DNA from: JBGQMW01 sp963769845
Lineage (GTDB): Archaea; Thermoproteota; Bathyarchaeia; Bathyarchaeales; Bathycorpusculaceae
Length of the DNA: 64,000 nucleotides
Direction: 5' to 3'
Assembly: GCA_963769845.1 (NCBI GenBank)
Contig: CAVYNL010000016.1
Span: 1-64,000, forward strand
The position numbers were made by a program, and so were the translations under genes. Positions 8,141-16,324 of the stretch are shown in pieces (positions within the stretch are counted from its first letter, which is position 1; every line of letters begins with the position of its first letter). Under the pieces are notes generated by a model. It saw nothing but the letters and a program-made list of their open reading frames with translations. It searched no databases and had not been told where the DNA came from.

Positions 8141-8437
8141 CTAGTCTGAACAATCCGCTATCTTACGTGTCCGAACGTCGAAAACGGATGATAATTCTGA
8201 GCAATCGACACGTTTGCTCTTATCAACCCCTGGATTCACAAGCAATGTCGGCTTGCCTTTTCCTAAGCAAATCACTCCATTGATGATTTCACTACCTACG
8301 GTTGAGAACACAGCAGAGCACAATCCCTTTTCTCCGTAGAGAATCGGTTCAATGTCATCAAGATCAATTAGGATCTTCTCAATGTCTAATACGATGAAGG
8401 AGGATGGTACTGAAGAGACAGTTTTAAGTTGACTCAT
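8141..8437 (-). CDS. C-terminal part of a probable split nuclease-like gene
   Basis: 98 residues beginning 5 nt after the stop of the upstream ORF. Segments such as SSFIVLDIEKIL, YGEKGLCSAVFS and INGVICL...LLVNPG resemble the C-terminal part of large restriction-endonuclease-like proteins, where a predicted strand, a 'NP' element and an insertion-free core follow the catalytic domain. Reading back in this frame gives YLEAMSQLK, which would join the upstream RKLKAF naturally. I read the pair as one gene broken by a single-base frameshift near 8445. Two overlapping genes is the alternative. Confidence 0.6.
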   Translation of the reverse strand: MSQLKTVSSVPSSFIVLDIEKILIDLDDIEPILYGEKGLCSAVFSTVGSEIINGVICLGKGKPTLLVNPGVDKSKRVDCSELSSVFDVRTRKIADCSD

Positions 8438-8442
8438 TGCTT

Positions 8443-9006
8443 CTAAGTAAACGCCTTCAATTTTCTGCCTATTACTGAGAAAGAAGAGCTCAGTACTGGC
8501 GTATCAAAAGCAAGCGGAGTTTTCGTTCTGGCTTTTGATGCCTCTATCCTGACGTCTGCGAAACCCAAGTCTACACATTTCGGAAATTCATCCGCTTTGC
8601 CTTTTTCCATAATCTTCGTCATCCTATCCATGATCTCGTTTGTTTGGAACGAAGTTGGGGTCGATCTGAATACTATGTGCAGAATGAAGCTTGATGGGTA
8701 TTCCGCGAAGTAGTCAAGTAACATATCCCTAATCTCGTCAATATCTCTAAGGTGCTTTACTTCGAAGTACGCATCTTTTCCCCACATCCTGGCCTTAATA
8801 TCAGGCGCTGGGATTTTGCCAACAGCAACAAACTCAAAGGAACAAGACATGCTCCGAAGGATCAATCCCAGCTTCAATACTGAAAGTTGGTCATAGAACT
8901 CATCCCTATTCTTCGACTGTTTGACGATGGATTCAAAACCTTTCGTTTGAGACAACTCTTTCAGAATTCCGTCAAATGAGGCTAGAAACCTCTCGTTTCC
9001 AATCAA
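8443..9006 (-). CDS. N-terminal part of a probable PD-(D/E)XK nuclease-like protein
   Basis: 187 residues. PAPDIKARMWGKDAYFEVK (near residues 68-86) fits a D...(D/E)xK nuclease-like active site: Asp, then FEVK on the next strand. The C-terminus (SSFSVIGRKLKAFT) stops abruptly. The downstream ORF continues the expected fold in another frame, so this is probably one gene with a frameshift. No methyltransferase partner is nearby, so a restriction role is not supported. The nuclease call is from motif pattern only. Confidence 0.6.
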   Translation of the reverse strand: MIGNERFLASFDGILKELSQTKGFESIVKQSKNRDEFYDQLSVLKLGLILRSMSCSFEFVAVGKIPAPDIKARMWGKDAYFEVKHLRDIDEIRDMLLDYFAEYPSSFILHIVFRSTPTSFQTNEIMDRMTKIMEKGKADEFPKCVDLGFADVRIEASKARTKTPLAFDTPVLSSSFSVIGRKLKAFT

Positions 9007-9341
9007 GAACTGTTTTATTATCGGATATCTACGGGGATCATCAGTGGCAAGAGCTTTCTCCAGCCATTGCGCATAATGCTCCGCTTATTTCAGGGAACTT
9101 TCTAACCTTATTCATAGTTTCGGCAGCTTTTTGGCGAGTTACGTAAGGCAGTTTCGGCATGAATATTGAATACACCTCTACTCTTGAATAAGAGCTTTTC
9201 AACCGCGAGTGTCCACCTAGCGCGCGCTCTGAAAATGTGGGAAAACGGACAAAAGATATTCAGGAAACTAGAAGAACGCATCAAGAGAGAGCGTCAGAAG
9301 GCCCACAAATAGACAACCTGCAAATCTAGCGCGCGCGAGCT
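9007..9341. other. Intergenic region with two GC motifs
   Basis: No gene supported. GC motif copies at 9220-9227 (preceded by CTAG) and 9329-9337 (preceded by CTAG) are 101 bp apart. The second lies directly downstream of the Lrp-like gene. Confidence 0.6.
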
Positions 9342-9857
9342 TTACTTCGCCTTTGTCAAGTATCCTGCCAGATAAGAGAAGGATAGAGGCTGGAATTGAG
9401 GCTCGAGTAGGTCAACGATGAAGCTTTTTGTTTCATTGATATTCACATTCGGGAACTCTTTTATGTCTCTCATGAACTCGCTGTATTCACCATAGTCCCT
9501 GTGAAAGGCGATGGCCACGTAGTCAGCGTTGCAGCCCATTCCAGTATTCCCAAGTATCATTGCCGAAGGATATTCACTCATGGTGATTCTGGTCCGTTTC
9601 TTCAGATCATCAAGAATTTCCTTTGAAAGTGGCCCCTTCATCTTCGTGAATGTTATGGACATGAGCGTAAAGCCAAGCTGTAAATAGTCGGGAATAATCG
9701 TGTACTCCTTGATCATCCCCCGCTTTTCGAGTTTTTCTCTAGTTCTCGAAAGGGTAGGCTGACTCACCCCAATTGCTCTGGCCATTTCCCTGTCACTTCT
9801 GTGGCTGTTCTTCAAAAGCTCAATGATCACTTTCAACTCGATGTCTTTCATGACCAT
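9342..9857 (-). CDS. Lrp/AsnC-like transcriptional regulator
   Basis: 171 residues. The N-terminal winged helix carries the family pattern: DREMARAIGVSQPTLSRTREKL, then KRGMIKEYTIIPDYLQLGF, as in Lrp/AsnC proteins. The C-terminal part is longer and less typical than the standard RAM ligand-binding domain. Start at ATG 9857 or ATG 9851. No clear partner gene. It probably senses a small molecule, but the ligand is unknown. Confidence 0.82.
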   Translation of the reverse strand: MVMKDIELKVIIELLKNSHRSDREMARAIGVSQPTLSRTREKLEKRGMIKEYTIIPDYLQLGFTLMSITFTKMKGPLSKEILDDLKKRTRITMSEYPSAMILGNTGMGCNADYVAIAFHRDYGEYSEFMRDIKEFPNVNINETKSFIVDLLEPQFQPLSFSYLAGYLTKAK

Positions 9858-9955
9858 TCCTTTCCTGCATACATAATCGGTTTCGCCAAGTACTTAAAAT
9901 GTGTTATTCGGCTCGGCTTACGATGGCGCTTGAAGGATATGCCAAGTTTGGGTAA

Positions 9956-9965
9956 GCGCGCGCGC
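9956..9965. repeat. GC-alternating motif copy
   Basis: Ten-base GCGCGCGCGC preceded by TAA and followed by T, at the left edge of the hairpin-rich non-coding region. Confidence 0.8.
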
Positions 9966-9989
9966 TCAAGTGTTGACGAGGTTTTGTTG

Positions 9990-11100
9990 ATAGTCATGGG
10001 AAGAAAGTTTTCAGCGGTGAAAAAGGGTGGTGGTAGGGAACAATAAAGGGTAATCCAGGCCTTATTGTTCTAGTATCCCGTCGTATTTTTCAGCTCCGCA
10101 GGAGAATCAAGGTTGGCACTCAGAACGGCTCCTGCGATTACACGTTGTCACCTCTTCGAGCCTTGTTACCGTCCAACATTACTTCTAACGTTTTTGGCGG
10201 TGAAAAAACCCGGGGGGTCGTCAATTTTGGGCGGTAAGACAGCTCGCAAAATTGTGGTAGCCCCTCGTTTTTTCAGCTGTGAAGGGCTGTCAAGTATGAT
10301 GCTCGGAGGTTGACTGCCTCTCAGGTTTCACGGTTGGATGCGATTGGAATGACCAGAAAATGCATGCAAAATATCGTCACTACCGTCACTACCGCCACTT
10401 GACCTAGTTTTTCCATCACTTTCAGGTGACGGTATTTTATTCTTATCGTCACAAGTGTCGTCACTTGGTTTTTTAGCAGTGAAAAAACTGGGGGGGTAGG
10501 CTCTTTTTGTCTCGTCGTTTTAGCCTTAAAAAGAGGGGGGGTAGAGTAACGTTGAGGGCTCGTGCACCTGACAACGTTCTGGTATCCCGTCGTATTTTTG
10601 GAACTTCGCCGAACAGTAAGCGTTAATGCAGCAGGGTAGGTTTCGCGGCTTGCATGGTACAAGAAAAGATTCTTGTTCCACAGGGAACTTGCGAGAGGTC
10701 TCCCCGCTCCAAAGTGACAATGTTAACTTCTTCCATTTTGGGGAACACAAAGCGGGAGGTAGCATCTCAAGCATCCCTTAATCAATTCTGAAGGCGCTAA
10801 GAACCCGAGGGGCTCAATTCTGCTATAGAGCCCCCTTGGCGCAGTTCAGATTGGCTTAGGTGCGAGAATTGGACGCGTGGCTCAACGGTGAAAGAAGGAG
10901 GACAGGGAAGAGGGCAGGGCCTTTTTGCTTGGGCAGGCGGAGCCTCAAAGAGGTAATACCCTGTAGCCTTTCAGCTGTGCAGGAACGTACCGGTCGTGAA
11001 ACTCGGTGTGAAAAAGGAGGGACGTATGTGTTTTGGGAGTCTGAGGGCTAGCAAAACGCAGGTTCCCCATCGTTTTTGCATGTGAACAAAGCTTTGAAAC
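9990..11100. repeat. Non-coding region of hairpins and G-runs
   Basis: No credible gene in about 1.1 kb. A recurring degenerate element contains a T-run, A/GGC(A/G)GTG, an A-run, then five to seven Gs. Examples are TTTTCAGCGGTGAAAA (10008-10023), GTTTTTGGCGGTGAAAAAAC (about 10189-10208) and GTTTTTTAGCAGTGAAAAAA (about 10468). Weaker relatives occur near 10090, 10270, 10515 and 10960. TATCCCGTCGTATTTTT occurs twice (near 10075 and 10577). A CAATTTTG/CAAAATTG stem lies near 10222-10254, and GTCAC repeats cluster at 10375-10465. It may be a degenerate repeat array or a structured RNA locus. Confidence 0.5.
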
Positions 11101-11202
11101 TGCTTATTTTCAGGCGTTCACAACACTCGTCCTGAGCTTATTTCGACTTAGCGTGTGGTTTTTAAGCTTGAACGATGGAAATAACGCTTAGGCGTCTCTG
11201 CA

Positions 11203-11496
11203 TTGGGTGTTAAATCAAGAGTAGAACGTTATTGTAAGGATTGCGCCTATTTTCGCGGTGAATTAACTGCACAGGACGCAGAACTGCTTGAGAGGATGCT
11301 GAAAGAGTATGATGCAGAACTGATGTTGAAGAGCTGGGTGGAGCTGGGACAGGTGAGGATTCCAGGCGGAAAAAGGTTGGATCCGGAGAAGGCGAGGACG
11401 GCTGAGATTCTGAAACATGAGGGCTTCTGCGGGAAAGAGCGCGTTCACGTTTACGCTTTAGACGTCAGCTGCGTCTTCCACACGGAGAAGGGGTGA
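11203..11496 (+). CDS. Small putative zinc-binding protein
   Basis: 97 residues from TTG 11203. An N-terminal YCKDCAYFRG with CxxC, plus later Cys in GFCGKE and DVSCVF, suggest one zinc site linking the two ends. The centre is a charged helix. The family is not recognised. The start is weakly supported because no strong SD is present. A GC motif (11521-11528) follows 24 bp after the stop. Confidence 0.55.
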   Translation: MGVKSRVERYCKDCAYFRGELTAQDAELLERMLKEYDAELMLKSWVELGQVRIPGGKRLDPEKARTAEILKHEGFCGKERVHVYALDVSCVFHTEKG

Positions 11497-11520
11497 ATGT
11501 ACGACGTGGGCCTGTGGACA

Positions 11521-11528
11521 GCGCGCGC
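11521..11528. repeat. GC-alternating motif copy between convergent genes
   Basis: GCGCGCGC between the small zinc-binding gene and the TIGR04076 gene, which converge here. Confidence 0.8.
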
Positions 11529-11543
11529 AGAGTAATCCTATGG

Positions 11544-11855
11544 TTATTCTCGCTCTAGCTTGAAGATCACTGGTCTTAGTCCGTCTGGGCAACACGCTAC
11601 TGCAACTCCAGGTTCCTCATACCACTCAGAACAGTTGCCACCGAACTTGAGCGTCATAATCATCGGGAAGATTGTGTCCCAAGCGTAAGGGCAAAACCCG
11701 TTTGGCATGCTATCATCAACTTGGAATACCTGTCCTTCTTTGAAGATGGGACATGGACCACTATACTTTGCCTTGACTGGAGGATCTTTGAATACCTCTT
11801 TGGTATCAAACAGTTTGAGCACTGTAATCTTTATGCAATTTGCTTCCTTCCCCAA
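11544..11855 (-). CDS. TIGR04076 family protein
   Basis: 103 residues matching the TIGR04076 pattern: KITVLK at the start, GPCPIFKEGQVF, the hallmark GFCPYAWDTIFPMIMTLKFGG, then CCPDGLRPVIFKLER at the end. Four cysteines are conserved in the family, whose members are short, widespread in anaerobes and of unknown function. Start at 11855. Confidence 0.88.
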   Translation of the reverse strand: MGKEANCIKITVLKLFDTKEVFKDPPVKAKYSGPCPIFKEGQVFQVDDSMPNGFCPYAWDTIFPMIMTLKFGGNCSEWYEEPGVAVACCPDGLRPVIFKLERE

Positions 11856-11911
11856 ACAAACACCTCACACGCTCAGTTTTCCTTGCAGCACTTTTATGAC
11901 TTGTGGAAGAG

Positions 11912-11970
11912 TCTCTGCATAGACTAGCTCGTAATACGATGAAAAACTTCTAGGGACTCCCTGAAATCTT
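11912..11970. repeat. Dispersed 60-bp repeat, copy 1
   Basis: Contains GTAATACGATGAAAAACTTC followed by TAGGGACTCCCTGAAATCTT. Full-length copy shared with 13461-13519 and 14269-14326. Read on the minus strand it gives TCAGGGAGTCCCT followed by a T-run, terminator-like. Confidence 0.8.
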
Positions 11971-12018
11971 GCAGAAGAGTTAAAACAAAGGTTGTTGGAG
12001 TTCCTTTTGAAATGACCA

Positions 12019-12447
12019 ATGGTATTTCAGATGAAGCTGAATTCTATTCAGCCGTCTCAATTATACATTAATTCTGAAAAACTACGTTATGTTATGAGGC
12101 AACTTCAATCCAAACCAGTTTTTGTTAAACCTATTCCAGTGAAGAAACTTGAAGGGCAAATCATTTTTGTTGATGGCCATACAAGAGCTCTTGCAGCCTT
12201 GCTACTTGGTCTTTCTGAAATTCCAGTCTACTACTGGAAAGATGAAGATGAAGAACTTGATTGGGATGAATATGAAGTCTGTGTTAGATGGTGCAAGGAA
12301 GAAGGAATACACGCCATATCAGACCTGAAGAACAGGGTCATATCTCCCAAGGATTACCAAGTCCTTTGGCTTGACAGATGTGGAAGAATGCAAAGGGAAA
12401 TGGAAGAAAAGAGAAAAGCTCAGAAGAACCCAGCAAAGACACAATAA
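12019..12447 (+). CDS. ParB/sulfiredoxin-like domain protein
   Basis: 142 residues. Residues about 5-80 match the ParB-like nuclease fold: IQPSQLYINSEKLRYVM, a short strand pair, then IIFVDGHTRALAALLLG, which is the DGHxRxxA signature, and IPVYYW. No HTH domain follows as in true ParB; the C-terminus is an acidic then basic helix. Possibly a nucleotide-binding or regulatory protein. ATG 12019 or ATG 12031 may be the start. Confidence 0.78.
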   Translation: MVFQMKLNSIQPSQLYINSEKLRYVMRQLQSKPVFVKPIPVKKLEGQIIFVDGHTRALAALLLGLSEIPVYYWKDEDEELDWDEYEVCVRWCKEEGIHAISDLKNRVISPKDYQVLWLDRCGRMQREMEEKRKAQKNPAKTQ

Positions 12448-12762
12448 CGTAAAACAATACCAGTGGGGTCTATTAATGCACCTGAAAAGAAAGTTTGAGA
12501 CATCTTTTGGGTATTAAGTTCTCTGTTGAATGTGTTCTTCCTTAATTAGTTCTGCTAGATACTTGAGGGTAAGATGTCTGAGTATGCTGTCACTGGTTAG
12601 GCTTATGATAAATGATGGGTGATGTGGTTTCTGGGTTGATGATTTTGACATTTATCTCTGCTGGCAGAATAGAAAAGACCAGAGTTGCATTTGTTCTTAA
12701 GCCTGTCTGCTGCTTGTCATAGTGAAAAACCTCTACAGACCCTCTGAAATCTTTGCAGTAAA
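12448..12762. other. Intergenic region ending in a dispersed-repeat copy
   Basis: No gene visible. The right end (12718-12754) is a diverged copy of the 60-bp repeat: AGTGAAAAACCTCTACAGAC then CCTCTGAAATCTTT, placed immediately after the stop of the minus-strand membrane gene at 12763. Confidence 0.6.
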
Positions 12763-13356
12763 CTAGGTTTTTGATTGCTCGTCCTTCGTTCTGTCCTGGA
12801 GTCCCTTGATCAACATTTCAAGTCTGCCTGCAGTCTTGGTCGTGCCCAATTTCTCTATTCTATCAAGAATTTCGGACAAGCATTCTAGAACCCTTCCTGG
12901 ATTTTTCGAATAGAGCTCACTAATCCTTGTTTCGGCTGCTTTCTGTGCCTGTTTCGATGAATAAGTCGCATCTACAAAATCGTGAACGGCAGAGTCTAGT
13001 TGCCTATTGAACTTTGAAAGCTCTTTTTCCGGCCCCGTCATTTCCATAATCTTCTCACCCAACCAATTCATTCCTTCGCCAATCACCGTTACGATTATGA
13101 ACATTCCAATCACCCCTGTAACCAACGCCACAAGCGGGTTATAGATCGGTGATCCCGGAGGAGCAGCGGCTTCAGGACCGCCAATAGCGTTGCTCCAAAG
13201 AAAGTAAAGGAAGAAGTTTAGTGCGACCAGAAGTGCCCAGACTCCCGGTCCATATGTATTGCCTGGATATCCAAAGGAGTAGAGTACAACAATGGAGGGC
13301 CCTTCGATAATTGCAGTGACCAGAACATAAACTGCCAATCTATGCAAGAACTTCAT
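12763..13356 (-). CDS. Membrane protein with cytoplasmic helical tail
   Basis: 197 residues, family not recognised. Three predicted transmembrane helices in the first 100 residues (around 5-27, 40-56 and 74-95), then a charged helical tail with KELSKFNRQLDSAVHDFVD and a Glu/Lys-rich end. No enzyme motif. Same strand as the next three small genes, each ending near a repeat copy. Confidence 0.75.
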   Translation of the reverse strand: MKFLHRLAVYVLVTAIIEGPSIVVLYSFGYPGNTYGPGVWALLVALNFFLYFLWSNAIGGPEAAAPPGSPIYNPLVALVTGVIGMFIIVTVIGEGMNWLGEKIMEMTGPEKELSKFNRQLDSAVHDFVDATYSSKQAQKAAETRISELYSKNPGRVLECLSEILDRIEKLGTTKTAGRLEMLIKGLQDRTKDEQSKT

Positions 13357-13410
13357 AGCTATAACAACATCACGTATGGCAGGTCTATTATGCTTTCACA
13401 TTCACAAACA

Positions 13411-13434
13411 TGCTAGGGACTCCCTGAAATCTTT
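13411..13434. repeat. Dispersed repeat, partial copy 3
   Basis: Only the conserved right half is present: CTAGGGACTCCCTGAAATCT, an exact match to the core of copies 1 and 5 apart from edge bases. Confidence 0.75.
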
Positions 13435-13460
13435 GAAGTTTCAGGTTTTCGAGGAAGAAT

Positions 13461-13519
13461 CTCTAGGCATGAACTAGCTGGTAGTACGATGAAAAACTTC
13501 TGGAGGGTTCCAGAAATCT
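13461..13519. repeat. Dispersed 60-bp repeat, copy 4
   Basis: CTAGCTGGTAGTACGATGAA then AAACTTCTGGAGGGTTCCAG. The right edge overlaps the stop of the gene at 13518. The central inverted repeat has changed to GGAGGGTTCC. Confidence 0.75.
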
Positions 13520-13796
13520 ATGGTTTTCTATCTTCAGTAACTTGTTTTGGTCTCCTTATTCTGCGGAAAAGCAGTATGATGCTCCCTGCCAGTATAAGTA
13601 GCCAGCCTGTGTCAAACAGTATTCCGTGAAGTGTTTTGTAGCAGTAGATGGGGCTTTTCACGATGCAGTAGCTCCCATCACAGAACGAGTTCTGAGAACC
13701 TTTTGGAGGTTCAAAGAGATACATGACTGTCCCACTTCCCATAAGAAGAATGCCAAGGAACAGTATTGCCTTTCCTAGCATCTCAGGACGCATCAT
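13518..13796 (-). CDS. Small two-helix membrane protein
   Basis: 92 residues. Two hydrophobic helices (ILFLGILLMGSGTVMYLF near 10-27 and TGWLLILAGSIILLF near 62-77) enclose a loop with three cysteines (FCDGSYC...CYKT), suggesting an external disulfide or metal site. Not an obvious member of the FWLGLL family nearby. Function unknown. Confidence 0.7.
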   Translation of the reverse strand: MMRPEMLGKAILFLGILLMGSGTVMYLFEPPKGSQNSFCDGSYCIVKSPIYCYKTLHGILFDTGWLLILAGSIILLFRRIRRPKQVTEDRKP

Positions 13797-13927
13797 ATCT
13801 TGTCATCAAACATGAGCTGTTGAAAGTCAAGAACTTCATTGCTATTTTCAGTTCTTATGACTTGTGGAATGGCGAATAGTCTTCGGCTGAATCTTGGTGT
13901 GCATCTTTGCAGAGATTGTGAGACTGT

Positions 13928-14173
13928 TTACAGTAGTTTTGTGCTTCCTGGGGTTTCTCTCTTCTCCTTCTTTGCACCAGACTTCATCATGTACAGTCCT
14001 ATTAGAATGAAGACAACAGGACCTGCAATTGGTGGAACCAAGTACTTCCAATTCCAATCACCCCACGGAGATGCTATGACGGTATACCAGAGTACTGTGA
14101 AGAGAATGGTTGAAGACAAACCTAGAACTACCAAGCCAATCCAGAATATTCTGGTCTTTTCACCCTCAAACAT
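13928..14173 (-). CDS. Small two-helix membrane protein, paralog C
   Basis: 81 residues, third member of the family at 7192 and 7757: IFWIGLVVLGLSS helix, a loop with KYLVPPIAGPVV, then LIGLYMMKSGAKKEKRETPG. It diverges more and is on the opposite strand, so this is a dispersed rather than tandem duplicate. The tail keeps a Gly/Pro/Thr character. Function unknown. Confidence 0.8.
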   Translation of the reverse strand: MFEGEKTRIFWIGLVVLGLSSTILFTVLWYTVIASPWGDWNWKYLVPPIAGPVVFILIGLYMMKSGAKKEKRETPGSTKLL

Positions 14174-14268
14174 GGCTTCTCATCCAACTACTAAGATGCT
14201 GGAGATAATTAAAGATAGTACACACTCACACATACATAGACACAATGACACAACACAATGCCAGTAGG

Positions 14269-14326
14269 CTCTGCATGCACTAGTTAGAACTACGATGAAA
14301 AACTTCCAGGGACTCCCTGAAATCTT
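14269..14326. repeat. Dispersed 60-bp repeat, copy 5
   Basis: ACTACGATGAAAAACTTCCA then GGGACTCCCTGAAATCTT, ending 8 bp before the stop of the minus-strand gene at 14334. On the minus strand: CAGGGAGTCCCTGG hairpin followed by GTTTTT. Confidence 0.8.
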
Positions 14327-14333
14327 AGAAGCT

Positions 14334-14831
14334 TTAGTCTTTTGATTGTTGGAGCTTCTGTTCTCTCTTCTTCATTTCGTTGTAGAGGTACTCCCAAAAT
14401 CGAAACATGTTGGAGTCGCCAATATCTTTTCTCATATCTGCCACTAGTGGCTGAATCTTCTCCCAAGATGATTGAATGATCTCGCCCCAGAAATCATACA
14501 CGATGTCTGCTTTCACCAGCTTCCTGTAGACGAGGATACCTATCCCTTCAAAATAGTTGCCAAGAATCTTTAGCGTCATATTTTCTGGTTTTTCGGAATA
14601 TCTTTCAAGATAATCTTCATAGTTTTTGTATTCGATGGAACACACTTGAGTCACTGCCTCCTGCACTTCTCTGGCGTTCATGTTGAACCATGGAGACAGC
14701 CTGATCACACTCTCCGTCTGTCTTAGTCTGCTCTGATGTCGAATCTCCAGAACATAATAGATAGCTGCTAGAAACACACCTATAGAAGCAATAGCTATAG
14801 AAACAGTCTGTACATCAACCACTATTGACAC
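14334..14831 (-). CDS. Single-pass membrane protein, DUF4760-like
   Basis: 165 residues. One N-terminal transmembrane helix (AIASIGVFLAAIYYVLEIRH), then a soluble helical domain with WFNMNAREVQEAV and YFEGIGILVYRKLV. This layout is typical of DUF4760-type proteins of unknown role. The family call is by general pattern only. Confidence 0.65.
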   Translation of the reverse strand: MSIVVDVQTVSIAIASIGVFLAAIYYVLEIRHQSRLRQTESVIRLSPWFNMNAREVQEAVTQVCSIEYKNYEDYLERYSEKPENMTLKILGNYFEGIGILVYRKLVKADIVYDFWGEIIQSSWEKIQPLVADMRKDIGDSNMFRFWEYLYNEMKKREQKLQQSKD

Positions 14832-14934
14832 CTATCACGGTTGTTTTGTTTCGGTTCGGCTATAACTTTTCCGCAAAACCAAAAACTGCGCACTCTTTTC
14901 TATGCGTCGTCGTTCGTCGTCGTCACAAGGGTTT

Positions 14935-14944
14935 GCGCGCGCGC
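14935..14944. repeat. GC-alternating motif copy
   Basis: Ten-base run followed by TAAAAA, in the gap between the DUF4760-like gene and the SPFH gene. Confidence 0.8.
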
Positions 14945-14994
14945 TAAAAAATGAGGAGGAACCTGAAAGAAACTTGAATCACGGTTCTTTGCTC

Positions 14995-15759
14995 TTACTT
15001 GCCTTTTTCTTCTACTCGCTTTCTAGCTGCGCTACTGTTTATTGAGGCTAATGCTCCCAAATCTCCTATGCTTGCATACTTCAACGTCTCTAACGGCAAT
15101 GCCATAATTATTGTGTTTGCGGCTTCTTTGCTTGCTTCACTTACTGTCGCTAAGATTCTTAGTTGCATTGCATTCGGGTCTTTCATGTTCTCAGCTGCTT
15201 GTTTAAGAATTTCTGATGCCTTTAGTTCTGCGTCAGCTTTAATCACAACTGCCTGTGCTTCTCTTTCTGCTTCAGCTTGAACGGCAAAGGCTCTTTTCAT
15301 GTCTTCCGGCAAAGCAATATCTTGAATCTCTGCTTTAGCAATATCAATGCCCCAACCTTTCGACAAAGTGTCAACTTTATTTTCTAAGGCTTGGACAACA
15401 TCAGCTTGATTTCCAAGCAGTTCATTCAAAGTGTATTTGCCGATGATTTCACGCATTGACGTTTGAGAATACTTCATTACTGCATCCTTGTAATCTTCAA
15501 TCTCCAATATCACTTTTGTCGGGTCTTCAACTTTTGTGAAGATTACTGCGTCTATTGAAACTGAGATGTTGTCTTTAGTTATGGCTGATTGACCTTTCAA
15601 TGTGATGCTTTGCATTCGCATGTCAACAACATAAAGTGAATCGATGAACGGTATTTTGAAATGTAACCCTGCTTTTTCTTCGATTCTCACTATTCTCCCC
15701 AAACGTATCAATGCAACTTTCTCCCACTGCCTAACTATGAAATAGCACATTTTCTTCAC
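14995..15759 (-). CDS. SPFH/band 7 (stomatin-like) protein
   Basis: 254 residues. KVALIRLGRIVRIEEKAGLHFKIPF and VDMRMQSITLKGQSAITKDN form the start of the SPFH domain. It continues to GWGIDIAKAEIQDIALPEDM, then an Ala/Glu-rich coiled coil (AEAEREAQAVVIKADAEL), as in stomatins and prohibitins. Unusually there is no N-terminal membrane hairpin, so attachment would be peripheral or through oligomerisation. No NfeD-type protease gene is adjacent. Confidence 0.9.
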   Translation of the reverse strand: MKKMCYFIVRQWEKVALIRLGRIVRIEEKAGLHFKIPFIDSLYVVDMRMQSITLKGQSAITKDNISVSIDAVIFTKVEDPTKVILEIEDYKDAVMKYSQTSMREIIGKYTLNELLGNQADVVQALENKVDTLSKGWGIDIAKAEIQDIALPEDMKRAFAVQAEAEREAQAVVIKADAELKASEILKQAAENMKDPNAMQLRILATVSEASKEAANTIIMALPLETLKYASIGDLGALASINSSAARKRVEEKGK

Positions 15760-15882
15760 CTCTTTCTATTTTCATTCTTAGTCCAACGGAGTATTTATTA
15801 TTGGTTGAATAACGCACGAACTTTTCCGCAACGTCGAATGTTGGTTTGGGTTTGGGGGTAAAGTTTCATCCTTTGATGATAA

Positions 15883-15890
15883 GCGCGCGC
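15883..15890. repeat. GC-alternating motif copy
   Basis: GCGCGCGC followed by TAG, upstream of the SPFH gene. Confidence 0.8.
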
Positions 15891-15951
15891 TAGTCCAACT
15901 ACAAAGCTTAATGAAGACATAACCGACAACACGAAATCCAACTCATTTAGA

Positions 15952-15961
15952 GCGCGCGCGC
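15952..15961. repeat. GC-alternating motif copy
   Basis: Ten-base run followed by TATC, 13 bp beyond the stop of the small membrane gene at 15975. It is 69 bp from the copy at 15883. Confidence 0.8.
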
Positions 15962-15974
15962 TATCTTGAGGGCA

Positions 15975-16208
15975 CTATATTGTTACTGCTATGCCCATTG
16001 CGAAGGCGAGGGCGGCGATGAACAAAAGCGAAAAAACCGTAACGTACGCAGCTGTCCGCGTCATTAATCCTCCACCGAAAAATCCCCAAAGAATCATCTT
16101 ATCCTTAGGAGTCTGCCTAATAAGATACCAGTACCCAGCAGCGATGAGAACACAGAACGCACCCACCCAGAACGCGGGAAAATACATCGACCCCACCCAC
16201 AAATCCAC
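15975..16208 (-). CDS. Small membrane protein
   Basis: 77 residues with two strongly hydrophobic helices (FWVGAFCVLIAAGYWYLI and YVTVFSLLFIAALAFAMGI) separated by a short basic and Gly-rich linker. Not recognised. Divergent from the beta-propeller gene, with a GC motif (16246-16252) in the gap. Confidence 0.65.
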   Translation of the reverse strand: MDLWVGSMYFPAFWVGAFCVLIAAGYWYLIRQTPKDKMILWGFFGGGLMTRTAAYVTVFSLLFIAALAFAMGIAVTI

Positions 16209-16324
16209 ACAACAATGAAAGAGTTAAAACTTGTTATGCGCGAGTGCGCGCGTTGATAATTGGACTGAAGATTGTTCCAAAAGTCATAAAACAACAAGCG
16301 GTCAAATCTAGTAATTGGCGTTAT

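Noticed and set aside
10829..10900. tRNA-like start CCCCTTGGCGCAGTTCAG
   Set aside because: No T-arm GTTC(A/G)A and no closing acceptor stem could be found.
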